The position numbers were made by a program, and so were the translations under genes. From Mycolicibacterium sp. lyk4-40-TYG-92 (GTDB lineage: Bacteria; Actinomycetota; Actinomycetes; Mycobacteriales; Mycobacteriaceae), in contig NZ_JARVRX010000006.1 of assembly GCF_030209435.1 (NCBI RefSeq), forward strand, positions 61,837 through 125,836: a stretch of 64,000 nt of DNA, in the 5' to 3' direction. The notes beneath the pieces were generated by a model. It had not been told where the DNA came from, did not search any database, and worked only from the letters and a program-made list of their open reading frames with translations. Position 1 is the first letter of the stretch. Every line of letters begins with the position of its first letter. Below, piece after piece: positions 33,438 through 41,484 of this stretch.

Positions 33438-33805
33438 GCGCGGGCTCCTGTCTGCGACTGATGCGCGGCGTCTTCCAGTACCGAGTGCTTATCGGGGCAA
33501 TAGAAATCTATTGCGGCGCTGAGGAATTGCCAGTTCTGCTGGGTGGCGTTCTGCCGCGACAAGTTGGTGGCGACGAACTTGGCCGACTGATAGGCGTCGC
33601 GGTCGACGTTGTTGTCCAGCCGCTGGCAGGCGATCTTCCCGAGCCACGCGTTGTAGTCCTTCGGACCATAGATCCCGTAGGTGTGCAACTGATTGGCGAA
33701 GTCCGTATCGGGATCGGCGGACGCGGCGCCGGAGCCGGACACCGCCATGACGATTCCGATCGCAGTGGCAGCCAGCGCAGGTACGGCCCGGTGGTGTCGT
33801 GTCAT
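33434..33805 (-). CDS. Secreted DUF732 protein coupled to DUF5078
   Basis: 123 aa. A signal peptide ([20 protein letters not shown], cleavage near ASA-DPDTD) precedes [31 protein letters not shown] and [15 protein letters not shown], a DUF732-like helical domain with two cysteines. ATG 33805 has GGGAGG 7 nt upstream. Its stop overlaps the DUF5078 start by ATGA, so both are made from one transcript in fixed ratio, next to mmpS-mmpL. The divergent tetR and the large palindrome upstream suggest joint regulation. No DUF732 function is known; this context suggests a periplasmic part in export. Confidence 0.85.
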   Translation of the reverse strand: MTRHHRAVPALAATAIGIVMAVSGSGAASADPDTDFANQLHTYGIYGPKDYNAWLGKIACQRLDNNVDRDAYQSAKFVATNLSRQNATQQNWQFLSAAIDFYCPDKHSVLEDAAHQSQTGARA

Positions 33806-33868
33806 GCTGCGCCCTCCCGATCGCGGATCACCACCATCGTCAGCCGATTGCGGTGTCGGCATGAAACT

Positions 33869-33907
33869 ATTCAGGTAAGTGGATGAAGTCAATCCACTTA
33901 CCTGAAT
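33869..33907. promoter_or_regulatory. TetR operator between DUF732 and tetR
   Basis: Perfect 16-bp arms (attcaggtaagtggat and its complement) separated by 7 nt. It lies 64 bp upstream of the DUF732 start and 25 bp upstream of the tetR start, where it would cover the tetR -35 region. It shares GTGGAT-N7-ATCCA with the site before mmpS. Confidence 0.85.
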
Positions 33908-33919
33908 GGTGTCCCGGAT

Positions 33920-33925
33920 TACACT
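33920..33925 (+). promoter_or_regulatory. Probable -10 element (TACACT) of a leaderless tetR transcript
   Basis: The hexamer ends 6 nt before the GTG at 33932 and no ribosome site precedes the start. A transcript would therefore begin at or next to the GTG, as is common in mycobacteria. Confidence 0.5.
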
Positions 33926-33931
33926 GCGTGG

Positions 33932-34606
33932 GTGATGACCCGCCCGGCCACAGATCGACCGTTGCGAAAGGACGCCGCGCGCAATCGTCAGCGAGTGATC
34001 GACGCGGCCCGCGATCTGTTCGCCACACAGGGCCTGAGCGCGACGCTCAACGAGGTGGCGCACCACGGCGGGATCGGCGTAGGCACGGTCTATCGCAGGT
34101 TCCCCACGAAAGAAGAGCTTTTCGAAGCCATCTTCGAGGACGCGATCGACGAGATCGCCGCAGTGGCCGACGAGGCATTGGAATTCGACGATTCCTGGCA
34201 GGGCTTCGCCTGGTTCACCGAACAGATGGCCCAGCAGACGGCCACCGACCGTGGCCTGCGAGAGATCCTTTACGGCAAGGGCGGCGGGGGCAATCGGGTG
34301 GAGGCGGCGCGTACCCGCCTGGTGCCGAAGCTCGCGAAACTTGTTGAGCGCGCCCAGAAAGACGGCCATATGCGGCCGGGGATCACCGAAAGTGACATGC
34401 CGATCCTGGGCCTCCTGGCCGGCACCGTGAGTGAATTCGCCGGGCATGTCGACCCCGAACTGTGGCGGCGGTACGTGGCGATCTTCCTCGACGGTCTGCG
34501 CAATCGCGATGGGCAGGACAAGCTGCCGGTCGAGGCGCTTGACGAGGACCAGGCGGCGATCGCCATGACCACCGCACCGCCGGGATCCTGCTTCTTCAAG
34601 GAGTAG
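33932..34606 (+). CDS. TetR-family repressor of the mmpS/mmpL-DUF5078 locus
   Basis: 224 aa. Strong helix-turn-helix: RNRQRVIDAARDLFATQGLSATLNEVAHHGGIGVGTVYRRFPTKEELFEAIF. The ligand domain ends with a Cys (GSCFFKE). By position it corresponds to Rv0452, the TetR gene beside mmpS4-mmpL4 in M. tuberculosis. It starts GTG-ATG; either codon could be used. The perfect palindrome just upstream is presumably its operator, and the related palindrome before mmpS extends its regulon. Iron itself is usually sensed by IdeR, so this protein more likely senses an exported substrate or lipid. Confidence 0.9.
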   Translation: MMTRPATDRPLRKDAARNRQRVIDAARDLFATQGLSATLNEVAHHGGIGVGTVYRRFPTKEELFEAIFEDAIDEIAAVADEALEFDDSWQGFAWFTEQMAQQTATDRGLREILYGKGGGGNRVEAARTRLVPKLAKLVERAQKDGHMRPGITESDMPILGLLAGTVSEFAGHVDPELWRRYVAIFLDGLRNRDGQDKLPVEALDEDQAAIAMTTAPPGSCFFKE

Positions 34607-34649
34607 TGGGCGGCTGGTGGCCGGCGCTGCTGCCAGGGAAACTCGACAC

Positions 34650-35489
34650 ATGCGCGGCGCCGAACCTCTGCTGACTCCAACGCTCGTCATCGTGTGTGCG
34701 GTGATGGCCCTGGCGGCGGCGATGGTGAACCGCTTGGTGCTCAACGGCTCAGCGTGGGAGGCGCCGAGCGCCGCCGTGCGTGCGGCACTTCAGCTGGCGG
34801 CAGTGTCGACCGTGCTCGCAGTCGCGCTGCAGCGGCTGTGGTCGTCGATGCTCGTTCTCTTGGTGATGTTCGTCGTCGCCTCGATTACTGCCGCTCGTCG
34901 CAGTCAGGCACAGCACGGCGCCTGGTGGTTGGCAGTCGCTCTCGCCGCCGGCATGGTCATGGTGATTCCGCTGCTGACGCTCACCGGTGTGGTGCCGTTC
35001 ACCGGCGTCGCCGTGGTGCCTGTGTTCGGCATCGTCCTGGGCGGGACGATGACCGCATCGGCAGTGGCGGCGCGGCGGGCACTCGATGCGCTGACCCAGC
35101 GCGCCGGTGAGGTGGAAGCGGCTCTCAGTCTTGGTCTGCCAGAACGTTTCTCGCGGATGTTGGTCATCGAGCGGCCGCTGTCGGATGCCCTGTTGCCCAA
35201 TCTGGATCAAACCCGCACCGCGGGACTGGTCACCCTTCCCGGGGCATTCGTCGGCGTGCTGCTGGCGACCGGCTCGGCCGCACAGGCGGCGGCGGTCCAG
35301 GTCCTGGTACTCGTCTCGCTCTTACTCGCGCAGGTCTGCGGCGTCGCGGTCGTCGGGGAACTCGTGGCCCAGGGAAAGATCACGCGGCCGAACGCCGCGA
35401 TCGCGCCGCCTGGCCGCGCCGGCGCCGGCGCCGTCCTGGCACGGAGACTCGGGGCGATCAGGCCGCAACAATCAAGAACGGGTCCATAG
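34650..35489 (+). CDS. fetB: UPF0014/FetB-family ABC permease
   Basis: 279 aa integral membrane protein with about seven helices. The motifs AVRAALQLAAVSTVLA, VVPVFGIVLGGTMTASAVAARRAL and DQTRTAGLVTLPGAFVGVLL are those of UPF0014. In E. coli FetB works with the ATPase FetA to export iron. No fetA-like ATPase gene lies beside it, so a partner must be encoded elsewhere. The C-terminal 40 residues are a charged extension. ATG 34650 is preceded by AGGGAA at a long distance; GTG 34617 is possible. It follows the MmpL-locus tetR by 43 bp and may be read from its promoter. Confidence 0.8.
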   Translation: MRGAEPLLTPTLVIVCAVMALAAAMVNRLVLNGSAWEAPSAAVRAALQLAAVSTVLAVALQRLWSSMLVLLVMFVVASITAARRSQAQHGAWWLAVALAAGMVMVIPLLTLTGVVPFTGVAVVPVFGIVLGGTMTASAVAARRALDALTQRAGEVEAALSLGLPERFSRMLVIERPLSDALLPNLDQTRTAGLVTLPGAFVGVLLATGSAAQAAAVQVLVLVSLLLAQVCGVAVVGELVAQGKITRPNAAIAPPGRAGAGAVLARRLGAIRPQQSRTGP

Positions 35490-35498
35490 CCAGGCGGC

Positions 35499-35870
35499 TC
35501 AGCGGCGCCGAAGGCCTTCAGAGGCGGCGGAGATGACATCGTCGAGAACCGCTCGACGACTCGTCAGCTCGCGGATCTGTTTCTCCAGCCTCAGACGCTC
35601 GGCCGTGAGATTCTCGACCAGACGGGGCGTGGCCGTCTCGGCGGGGCCCCCGTCCACATCACGCATGCATGGCAGCAATTTGGCGATGCTCTCACTCCCC
35701 AGCCCCGCGGCGAACAGTTCCTGGATGTGGATCACCCGGTCGACGGCGGCGTCAACGTACTCGCGTTGCCCGGTGGGAGTTCGGTCGGAGACCAGTAGCC
35801 CTCGCTGCTCGTAGTAGCGCAATGAACGCTCACTCACACCCGTTCGCCGCGCCAGCTCGCCAATGCGCAT
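35499..35870 (-). CDS. MerR-family regulator
   Basis: 123 aa. It opens MRIGELARRTGVSERSLRYYEQRGLL, the winged helix of MerR, with NYR-type specificity wing DRTPTGQREY, followed by a helical effector segment (HIQELFAAGLGSESIAKLLPCM) and a coiled-coil dimerisation helix (RLRLEKQIRELTSRRAVLDDVI). Only one Cys is present, so it is not a metal sensor of the MerR/CueR type. It is divergent from the polysaccharide-deacetylase family gene, its likely target. Confidence 0.92.
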   Translation of the reverse strand: MRIGELARRTGVSERSLRYYEQRGLLVSDRTPTGQREYVDAAVDRVIHIQELFAAGLGSESIAKLLPCMRDVDGGPAETATPRLVENLTAERLRLEKQIRELTSRRAVLDDVISAASEGLRRR

Positions 35871-35930
35871 GGACCCGTTATACCTCGCCGACTTGCCCCT
35901 GACATCGGTGTCAGGCCGTACCGTCCGACC

Positions 35931-36794
35931 ATGACAGCCCGGGAACACGAACCGCCCTTCGTCTACAGTCCGATCACCGAGCGCCCGCCGCTGTTCTGGC
36001 CGGGCGGCGCCAAGGTCGCGGTGTACGTCGGCTTGAACATCGAACAGTTCCTGCCTGACGAACCATCGACGAGCATCTGGCCGGGCACCGCAGAGTTGTG
36101 CCCCGATCCCCTCAACTTCGGATGGCGCGAATACGGCGCGCGCGTCGGCATCTGGCGGACCATCGAAGCGCTTGATGCGCACCACGTCCGCCCCAGTGTC
36201 CTGTTGAACTCCAACGTGATTGACGCCTACCCGCAGATCGTGGCCGCGGGGCTGGACCGCAATTGGGTGTGGCTGGCCCACGGACGGACGAACTCCAAGC
36301 TGCACACCGCGATGACGGTCGAGGACGAGCGCATCGAGTTGCGCCACATCACGGAAACGATCGCCGCGGCGACGCGTCGGCAACCCAACGGATGGATGGG
36401 ACCGGGGCTCACCGAAACCCACCACACCCCAGAGTTGCTGGCCGAACTGGGTTACAGCTATGTGCTCGACTGGACCAACGACGACCAGCCCTACCGATTG
36501 ACCGTGCCGGGCATGCTCAGTGTTCCCTATTCGGTCGAACTGAACGACCTTCTGCTCTTCTCCAAGGGCTACACAGGAGCCGAATTCGTCCAGATCGTCG
36601 TCGACCAGTACGAACAACTGCGCGCCGACTCGACCTCGGGTGGTCGCGTCTTGGCTCTCGCGCTGCACCCCTTCGTGATCGGTCAGCCGTTTCGCCACAA
36701 GTACTTCGAAGAGGTGCTGCGCTATCTGTCCGCCCAACCGGACGCATGGCTCGCCACGAGCGACGAGATCGCCGAACACTTCCTGACGCAGTAG
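35931..36794 (+). CDS. Polysaccharide-deacetylase family hydrolase (PuuE-like)
   Basis: 287 aa. NodB-fold protein of the PuuE/allantoinase-like group: FVYSPITERPPLFWPGGAKVAVYVGLNIEQF, REYGARVGIWRTIEALDAHHVRPSVLLNSNV, AHGRTNS, and a late HPFVIGQPFR supplying a metal-site His. No signal peptide is present, so it is cytoplasmic and unlikely to act on cell-wall glycans. Possible substrates are allantoin-like amides or other cyclic ureides. It is divergent from a MerR gene with 60 bp between the starts. Confidence 0.83.
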   Translation: MTAREHEPPFVYSPITERPPLFWPGGAKVAVYVGLNIEQFLPDEPSTSIWPGTAELCPDPLNFGWREYGARVGIWRTIEALDAHHVRPSVLLNSNVIDAYPQIVAAGLDRNWVWLAHGRTNSKLHTAMTVEDERIELRHITETIAAATRRQPNGWMGPGLTETHHTPELLAELGYSYVLDWTNDDQPYRLTVPGMLSVPYSVELNDLLLFSKGYTGAEFVQIVVDQYEQLRADSTSGGRVLALALHPFVIGQPFRHKYFEEVLRYLSAQPDAWLATSDEIAEHFLTQ

Positions 36795-37018
36795 GCGGGC
36801 ACGTACCTGTTCGTCGCCCCGAGACGACCTTCGTCAAATCGAATCGGCGAATGCCACACGGCAGCTTCACTTCTGACGATGTTTGAGTAGCTCAGCTCGT
36901 GTCTCCTGCCACTGTGCCCGTTCTGGTCGTTCCTCTGCGGCCATCGCGCTCTTGAGGTTGTATTCGGGTGTGGAGACAGTGGTTGTCGTGCACCTTCTGC
37001 GCACGATCGAGGTGAGCG

Positions 37019-37696
37019 GTGCCGGACGGATTCAGCGATGAGCCGGCAGCGGCGGCGCGCGGCGCCCAATCGTGGGAGGTCGCCGCTGTACTGGCAGGCG
37101 GCTATGCGCAGACGATCGGACGGTTCCAGTACGTCGTCGCCGACCAACGTTGGGTGTGGTCCGATGAGGTCGCCCGCATGCACGGCTACGAACCCGGGCA
37201 GGTTGAGCCCACCACCGAGCTGCTCCTGAGCCACAAGCACCCCGACGATCGAGCCGAAGTCGCCGAGATTCTGCAACGGGTCACAGCGGGCGGCCTGTTC
37301 AGCAGCCGGCACCGGATCATCGACGCGGCGGGGAACACCCACTGGGTGGTGGTCGTCAGCGATCACCTGATCGACGACTCCGGCCACCCGGTGGGAAGTC
37401 AGGGCTACTACATCGACGTCAGCGCAGGCTTGCAGGCCGATCTGACCAAGGCAATGGCCAAGGTGGTGGAGTCGCGCGAGATCATCGACCAGGCAAAGGG
37501 CGTGCTGATGGTCGCATACGGCGTGAGCGCCGATCAGGCCTTCGGCATCCTCACCTGGCGGTCGCAGGCCTCGCAGCGCAAGCTCAAGGATGTTGCGGCG
37601 GACTTCGTCAACAGGTTGATGCGTGAAGGTCTGTCTGCTGACAGCGTCAGCACCATCGATCGCCTACTGCTGCGGGACGACGCCGCAGGGGACTGA
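37019..37696 (+). CDS. PAS-ANTAR RNA-binding antiterminator
   Basis: 225 aa. A PAS domain (RFQYVVADQRWVWSDEVARMHGYEPGQ, LLSHKHPDDRAEVAEIL, FSSRHRIIDAAGNTHWVVVV) is followed by a C-terminal ANTAR domain: SREIIDQAKGVLMVAYGVSADQAFGIL, with VNRLMREG at the end. ANTAR proteins bind paired hexanucleotide-loop hairpins in mRNA leaders and prevent termination. GTG 37019 has GAGG 6 nt upstream. No kinase gene adjoins it; the PAS domain may sense directly. RNA targets in the window were not found. Confidence 0.9.
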   Translation: MPDGFSDEPAAAARGAQSWEVAAVLAGGYAQTIGRFQYVVADQRWVWSDEVARMHGYEPGQVEPTTELLLSHKHPDDRAEVAEILQRVTAGGLFSSRHRIIDAAGNTHWVVVVSDHLIDDSGHPVGSQGYYIDVSAGLQADLTKAMAKVVESREIIDQAKGVLMVAYGVSADQAFGILTWRSQASQRKLKDVAADFVNRLMREGLSADSVSTIDRLLLRDDAAGD

Positions 37697-37735
37697 AATT
37701 CATTGCAGGACAGCCCGGTTCAGCTTTTCGCACCG

Positions 37736-38653
37736 TTATCGTTCGTCGAAGCCCTCTTCCAGTCTGCGGGCTGCCGCTGCGCTCACCGCAATCGCCTCGT
37801 GCGCCGCTGGGCTGAGCCGTCGCTCGGCGAGGTGGGCGATGAGGATGCGCCGCTGCGGTGGCCGCGTCGCAAGCTTGATCGTGCGCACGTCCGGTCGTGG
37901 GTTCAACACGGCCAGTCGCGGTGCGATCGCGACACCCAGTTCTACAGCGACCATGGCCTGCACCTCGCCGTAATCGTGCGCGAACACGCTGGTTCGCGGA
38001 GCGAATCCGCCTTTCTGGCAAAGTTTTTCGAGCGTCTGAGCCACCGGATGGTCGTCGGCGCGCACCACCCATGCCTCGTCCCTCAATTCACCGATACTGA
38101 TGGAGTCCCGGTCGGCCAGGCGGTGATGCTCAGACACCAGCAACATCGTCGGGTCGTTCATCAGGTGATGGCAGCTCAATGTCGGATCGTCGATCCTGTT
38201 CCACTCGTAGTCCCACAGCAGGGACAACTCGGTCTCCCGTCGGCGCAACGCGTCGACCAACCGGGAGAAGCGGCCGCTGAGCACTGTCAGGTCCACACCG
38301 GGATGCCGCGTTTTGAACTCCTTCACCACGAGGGGCAACAGCGAAGAACCGGCGGTCGGGAAGGTACCGATCGCCAGACCGCCCGCGCGCAACCCTCGTA
38401 TCTCGGCGAGCTCGGCGTCGGCAGCCTGCAGTTCGACCAGAATCCGTTCGGCGTGGCGCACCACCGCGCGTCCAGCCTCGGTCAGCACCACGCCCCGGGC
38501 ATGTCGCTCGAGCAGCGGCTGAGCCGCTTCCTTCTCAAGCTTTGCGATCTGCTGCGATACCGCCGACGTCGTGTAGCCGAGCGCGTCGGCGGCCGCGGTG
38601 ATGGAGCCGTGAACGGCGACCTCGCGGAGCGTGAACATGCGGTTGGTATCCAT
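37736..38653 (-). CDS. LysR-family regulator
   Basis: 305 aa. N-terminal helix-turn-helix: MFTLREVAVHGSITAAADALGYTTSAVSQQIAKLEKEAAQPLLERHARG. The periplasmic-binding-like effector domain begins LAIGTFPTAGSSLLP. ATG 38653 gives the family length; an upstream TTG adds nine residues without a ribosome site. It is divergent from the MatC-like transporter gene (198 bp apart), the classical arrangement for a LysR activator of a catabolic operon. Confidence 0.92.
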   Translation of the reverse strand: MDTNRMFTLREVAVHGSITAAADALGYTTSAVSQQIAKLEKEAAQPLLERHARGVVLTEAGRAVVRHAERILVELQAADAELAEIRGLRAGGLAIGTFPTAGSSLLPLVVKEFKTRHPGVDLTVLSGRFSRLVDALRRRETELSLLWDYEWNRIDDPTLSCHHLMNDPTMLLVSEHHRLADRDSISIGELRDEAWVVRADDHPVAQTLEKLCQKGGFAPRTSVFAHDYGEVQAMVAVELGVAIAPRLAVLNPRPDVRTIKLATRPPQRRILIAHLAERRLSPAAHEAIAVSAAAARRLEEGFDER

Positions 38654-38851
38654 TGCGGCCACTCTCGCCGGGTTAAGCAAAATTTAAGTGCACTGTATCA
38701 ATTCGACATTGTCGTTAAGTCCCCGCGTTCCTAGCGTGATCTAGGAAATCATCAACACAGCGTGTGACACCGAGCACATCGCCGTTCCCGCCTTCGTGGC
38801 ACGGCAGCTCGCTGGATGCGCCACACAAGTCGCAGGAACTGAGAGCACACC

Positions 38852-40222
38852 ATGACCTCTGTCGAAGTACTGCCCCTGATTGCGCTGGTGGCGATGTTCG
38901 TCATCGCCAGCTTCTGCCCGATAAACGTCGGCATCCTCGGCTTCATCGGCGCGTTTGGCGTCGGCGCCTTCATCCTCGGATATGACGACAAGCAGATCCT
39001 TGCCGCGTTCCCCAGCTCGATCGTGCTGACGATCATCGGCGTCACGTACTTCTTCGGCATGGCCAAAAAGAACGGAACGATCGACCTGCTGGTCAGCGCC
39101 TGCATCCGGGCGGTCCGCGGTCGCGTCACCGTAGTGCCGTGGGTGTTCTTCTTCTGCGCCTCGGCGCTGACCGCGCTGGGAACGTTCAGCCCCGCCGCGG
39201 TCGCCCTCATCTCCCCTGCCGCCATGTCCTTCGCCGCGCGAACCAAGATGAGTCCGCTGGTCATGGGCATCCTGACGGTCAACGGCGCGCATGCCGGCGC
39301 GTTCTCACCCATCTCGGTATCCGGGGTCCTGGTGTGCGACATCGTCGAATCCAATGGCCTGAGCATCAGCCCCTGGACGCTGTTCTTCGCCAGCTACGGC
39401 GTCAACCTGCTGCTGTCGGTGCTCACAGTCGTCGGCTACGCCGCTCTCGCCCGTACCCGCAATCTCGAGTTCAGCGCCACCCCTTCGGCCGTCGCCGAGG
39501 AACCGACCGAGACCGGCGGCCCGGGTTCGGCACCCTGTCATCACACGCCTACCGGTGGCGGCACCGGGCTGCTGACTCGCCCCGTGCAGACCGACGTCTT
39601 CGTCGACGCTGCGCCCGCACCGGTGACCCGCGTACAGAAGCTGACTCTGGCACTCATCGGTATCGTCCTGATCCTGGTGCTGGTGTTCCACCTGCCGATC
39701 AGCTTCATCGCCATCGCCGCCGGTGCGGTCCTGGCGTTCACCGACCTGTCCAAGCAGAATGAGGCCATCGCCGGCATCAGCTGGTCGACGGTATTGCTCG
39801 TCGCCGGCATGATCACCTACATCTCCGTGCTCCAGGAAGTCGGCACCATCGACCACCTCGCCGGGATGGCCATCACGATCGGCGCGCCGCTCCTGGTCGC
39901 TGTGGTGCTCTGCTACGTCATCGGCGTCACCTCCGCCTTCGCCTCCTCCACCGCGCTGATGACCGCCGTGATCCCAATGGCCCTGCCCCTGCTGCACACC
40001 GGGGCACTGCCTGTCGTCGGAGTTGTTGCCGCACTGGCAATCTCGGCCACCGTCGTCGACGTCTCGCCCTTCTCAGCCAACGGCGCACTGGTACTTGCCA
40101 GCGCCCAGGGCATCGCGCGGCCGCGGTTCTACCGGCAGCTCCTGCTCAATGCCGGCATCGTCGTCGCGGTCGCGCCCGCCCTGTGTTGGCTGATCCTGGT
40201 CGTCGTCCCCACCCTGCTCTGA
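38852..40222 (+). CDS. MatC-like dicarboxylate transporter (SLC13/IT superfamily)
   Basis: 456 aa with about 11-12 helices. The N-terminal half matches the MatC_N pattern: FCPINVGILGFIGAFGVGAFILG, IVLTIIGVTYFFGMAKKNGTIDLL, RGRVTVVPWVFFFCASALTALG, PLVMGILTVNGAHAGAFSPIS. A hydrophilic loop with Cys/His/Pro (residues about 210-260) separates the halves. Relatives carry malonate or other di- and tricarboxylates. It is followed by a PrpF-family isomerase, which suggests an aconitate-like or oxalomesaconate-like substrate, and is divergent from a LysR gene. Confidence 0.85.
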   Translation: MTSVEVLPLIALVAMFVIASFCPINVGILGFIGAFGVGAFILGYDDKQILAAFPSSIVLTIIGVTYFFGMAKKNGTIDLLVSACIRAVRGRVTVVPWVFFFCASALTALGTFSPAAVALISPAAMSFAARTKMSPLVMGILTVNGAHAGAFSPISVSGVLVCDIVESNGLSISPWTLFFASYGVNLLLSVLTVVGYAALARTRNLEFSATPSAVAEEPTETGGPGSAPCHHTPTGGGTGLLTRPVQTDVFVDAAPAPVTRVQKLTLALIGIVLILVLVFHLPISFIAIAAGAVLAFTDLSKQNEAIAGISWSTVLLVAGMITYISVLQEVGTIDHLAGMAITIGAPLLVAVVLCYVIGVTSAFASSTALMTAVIPMALPLLHTGALPVVGVVAALAISATVVDVSPFSANGALVLASAQGIARPRFYRQLLLNAGIVVAVAPALCWLILVVVPTLL

Positions 40223-40340
40223 CATCCAAAAGCCTTAAGTAGGGCTATACCCCAGTCGCATTATCCGCGATTGTCCTTCACCCGTACCCCGGTCACAGTG
40301 GAGTCACGCCAGACCGCCGTACAGAAAGGTCAGACCTGCC

Positions 40341-41465
40341 ATGTTCACCGTGCGCGCCACCTGGATGCGAGGCGGCACCAGCAAGTGCTGGCTGTTCAAC
40401 GCCGTCGACGTCGACCCACTCGTCGCCCGGGCCGGGGGGATCGACGCGCTCCTCATCTCGGCATTTGGCTCCGAGGACCCCCGGCAGCTCGATGGCGTCG
40501 GCGGTGGCAGTTCGACGACTTCCAAGGCCGCCGTCGTACGACGCGCCGCGGCACCCGACGTCGACATCGACTACCTGTTCGCCCAGGTCGCAGTCGGCGA
40601 CCGCCGCGTGGAGTGGGGCAGCAACTGTGGTAACTGCGCCACCGCGATCGGCCTCTACGCCCTGCAGACCGGTCTCGTCGCCGTCGACGATGCCGTCACC
40701 ACGGTGCGCATGCGCAACCAAAACACCGGCGCCGTCCTTGCCGCTGAGATCGCGACGCCCGGCGGCGCCATCCCCACCGAAGGCAATGCCACCGTCCCAG
40801 GGACCAACGCGCTCGGCGTACCCGTGGGCCTGACCTTCACGGGCCTGTCCTCCGGCACGCTCTTGCCCACGGGCAACAACGTCGACCGAGTGACCGCCGC
40901 AGGTCGGTCCCACGCCGCCACGATGGTGAGCGCCGGCGCTCCCGCCGCACTGTTCGACGCCGCCGACCTCGGGCTCACCGGCGCCGAGGACAACTCCGTC
41001 ATCGCCGAGCATCTCCCACTCTTGGTGGTCTTGCGGCAACAAGCCTCGCTGCGGATGGGCTTGTCGAAACCGGGTGACCCGATCAGCCACGCCATCCCCA
41101 AAGTGGGCATCGTTGGCGCGCCGCGCGACTATCTCACCACCGCCGGGAACACCGTCCGCGCCGGCGAATACGACGTCTCCGTGCGGATGCTGTCCATGCT
41201 TGCGCCGCATCCAGCTATCGGGCTGACCTCGGCGGTCGCGGTGGCGGCGGCGTCGACGATCCCCGGCGGGGTTGTGGCCCCGGCGCTGCAGGGGTCGACG
41301 CCGCCACTGCTGCGGATCGGAACACCGGCCGGCGTCCTGCACGTCGATCTGAACCGCACAGCCGACGGCTCTATCGAATCGGCGACCCTGCATCGCGCCG
41401 CCCGAAGGATCGCCAGCGCCGAATTGTTCGTCACCGCAACAGCGTTGGCGGCCGCCGGGGTTTAA
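40341..41465 (+). CDS. PrpF-family isomerase/tautomerase
   Basis: 374 aa. TWMRGGTSKCWLF near the N-terminus and WGSNCGNCATAIGLYAL are the two signature blocks of the PrpF family, a diaminopimelate-epimerase-like fold. Later GNATVPGT and AIPKVGIVG fit as well. Known members isomerise 2-methylaconitate (PrpF), tautomerise 4-oxalomesaconate (GalD) or convert dimethylmaleate. With the MatC-like transporter 118 bp upstream this looks like uptake and first-step isomerisation of an unsaturated tricarboxylate. No prpC/D or gallate genes lie beside it, so the substrate stays open. Confidence 0.9.
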   Translation: MFTVRATWMRGGTSKCWLFNAVDVDPLVARAGGIDALLISAFGSEDPRQLDGVGGGSSTTSKAAVVRRAAAPDVDIDYLFAQVAVGDRRVEWGSNCGNCATAIGLYALQTGLVAVDDAVTTVRMRNQNTGAVLAAEIATPGGAIPTEGNATVPGTNALGVPVGLTFTGLSSGTLLPTGNNVDRVTAAGRSHAATMVSAGAPAALFDAADLGLTGAEDNSVIAEHLPLLVVLRQQASLRMGLSKPGDPISHAIPKVGIVGAPRDYLTTAGNTVRAGEYDVSVRMLSMLAPHPAIGLTSAVAVAAASTIPGGVVAPALQGSTPPLLRIGTPAGVLHVDLNRTADGSIESATLHRAARRIASAELFVTATALAAAGV

Positions 41466-41484
41466 CCGGAGGCCGCCCTCAGCC

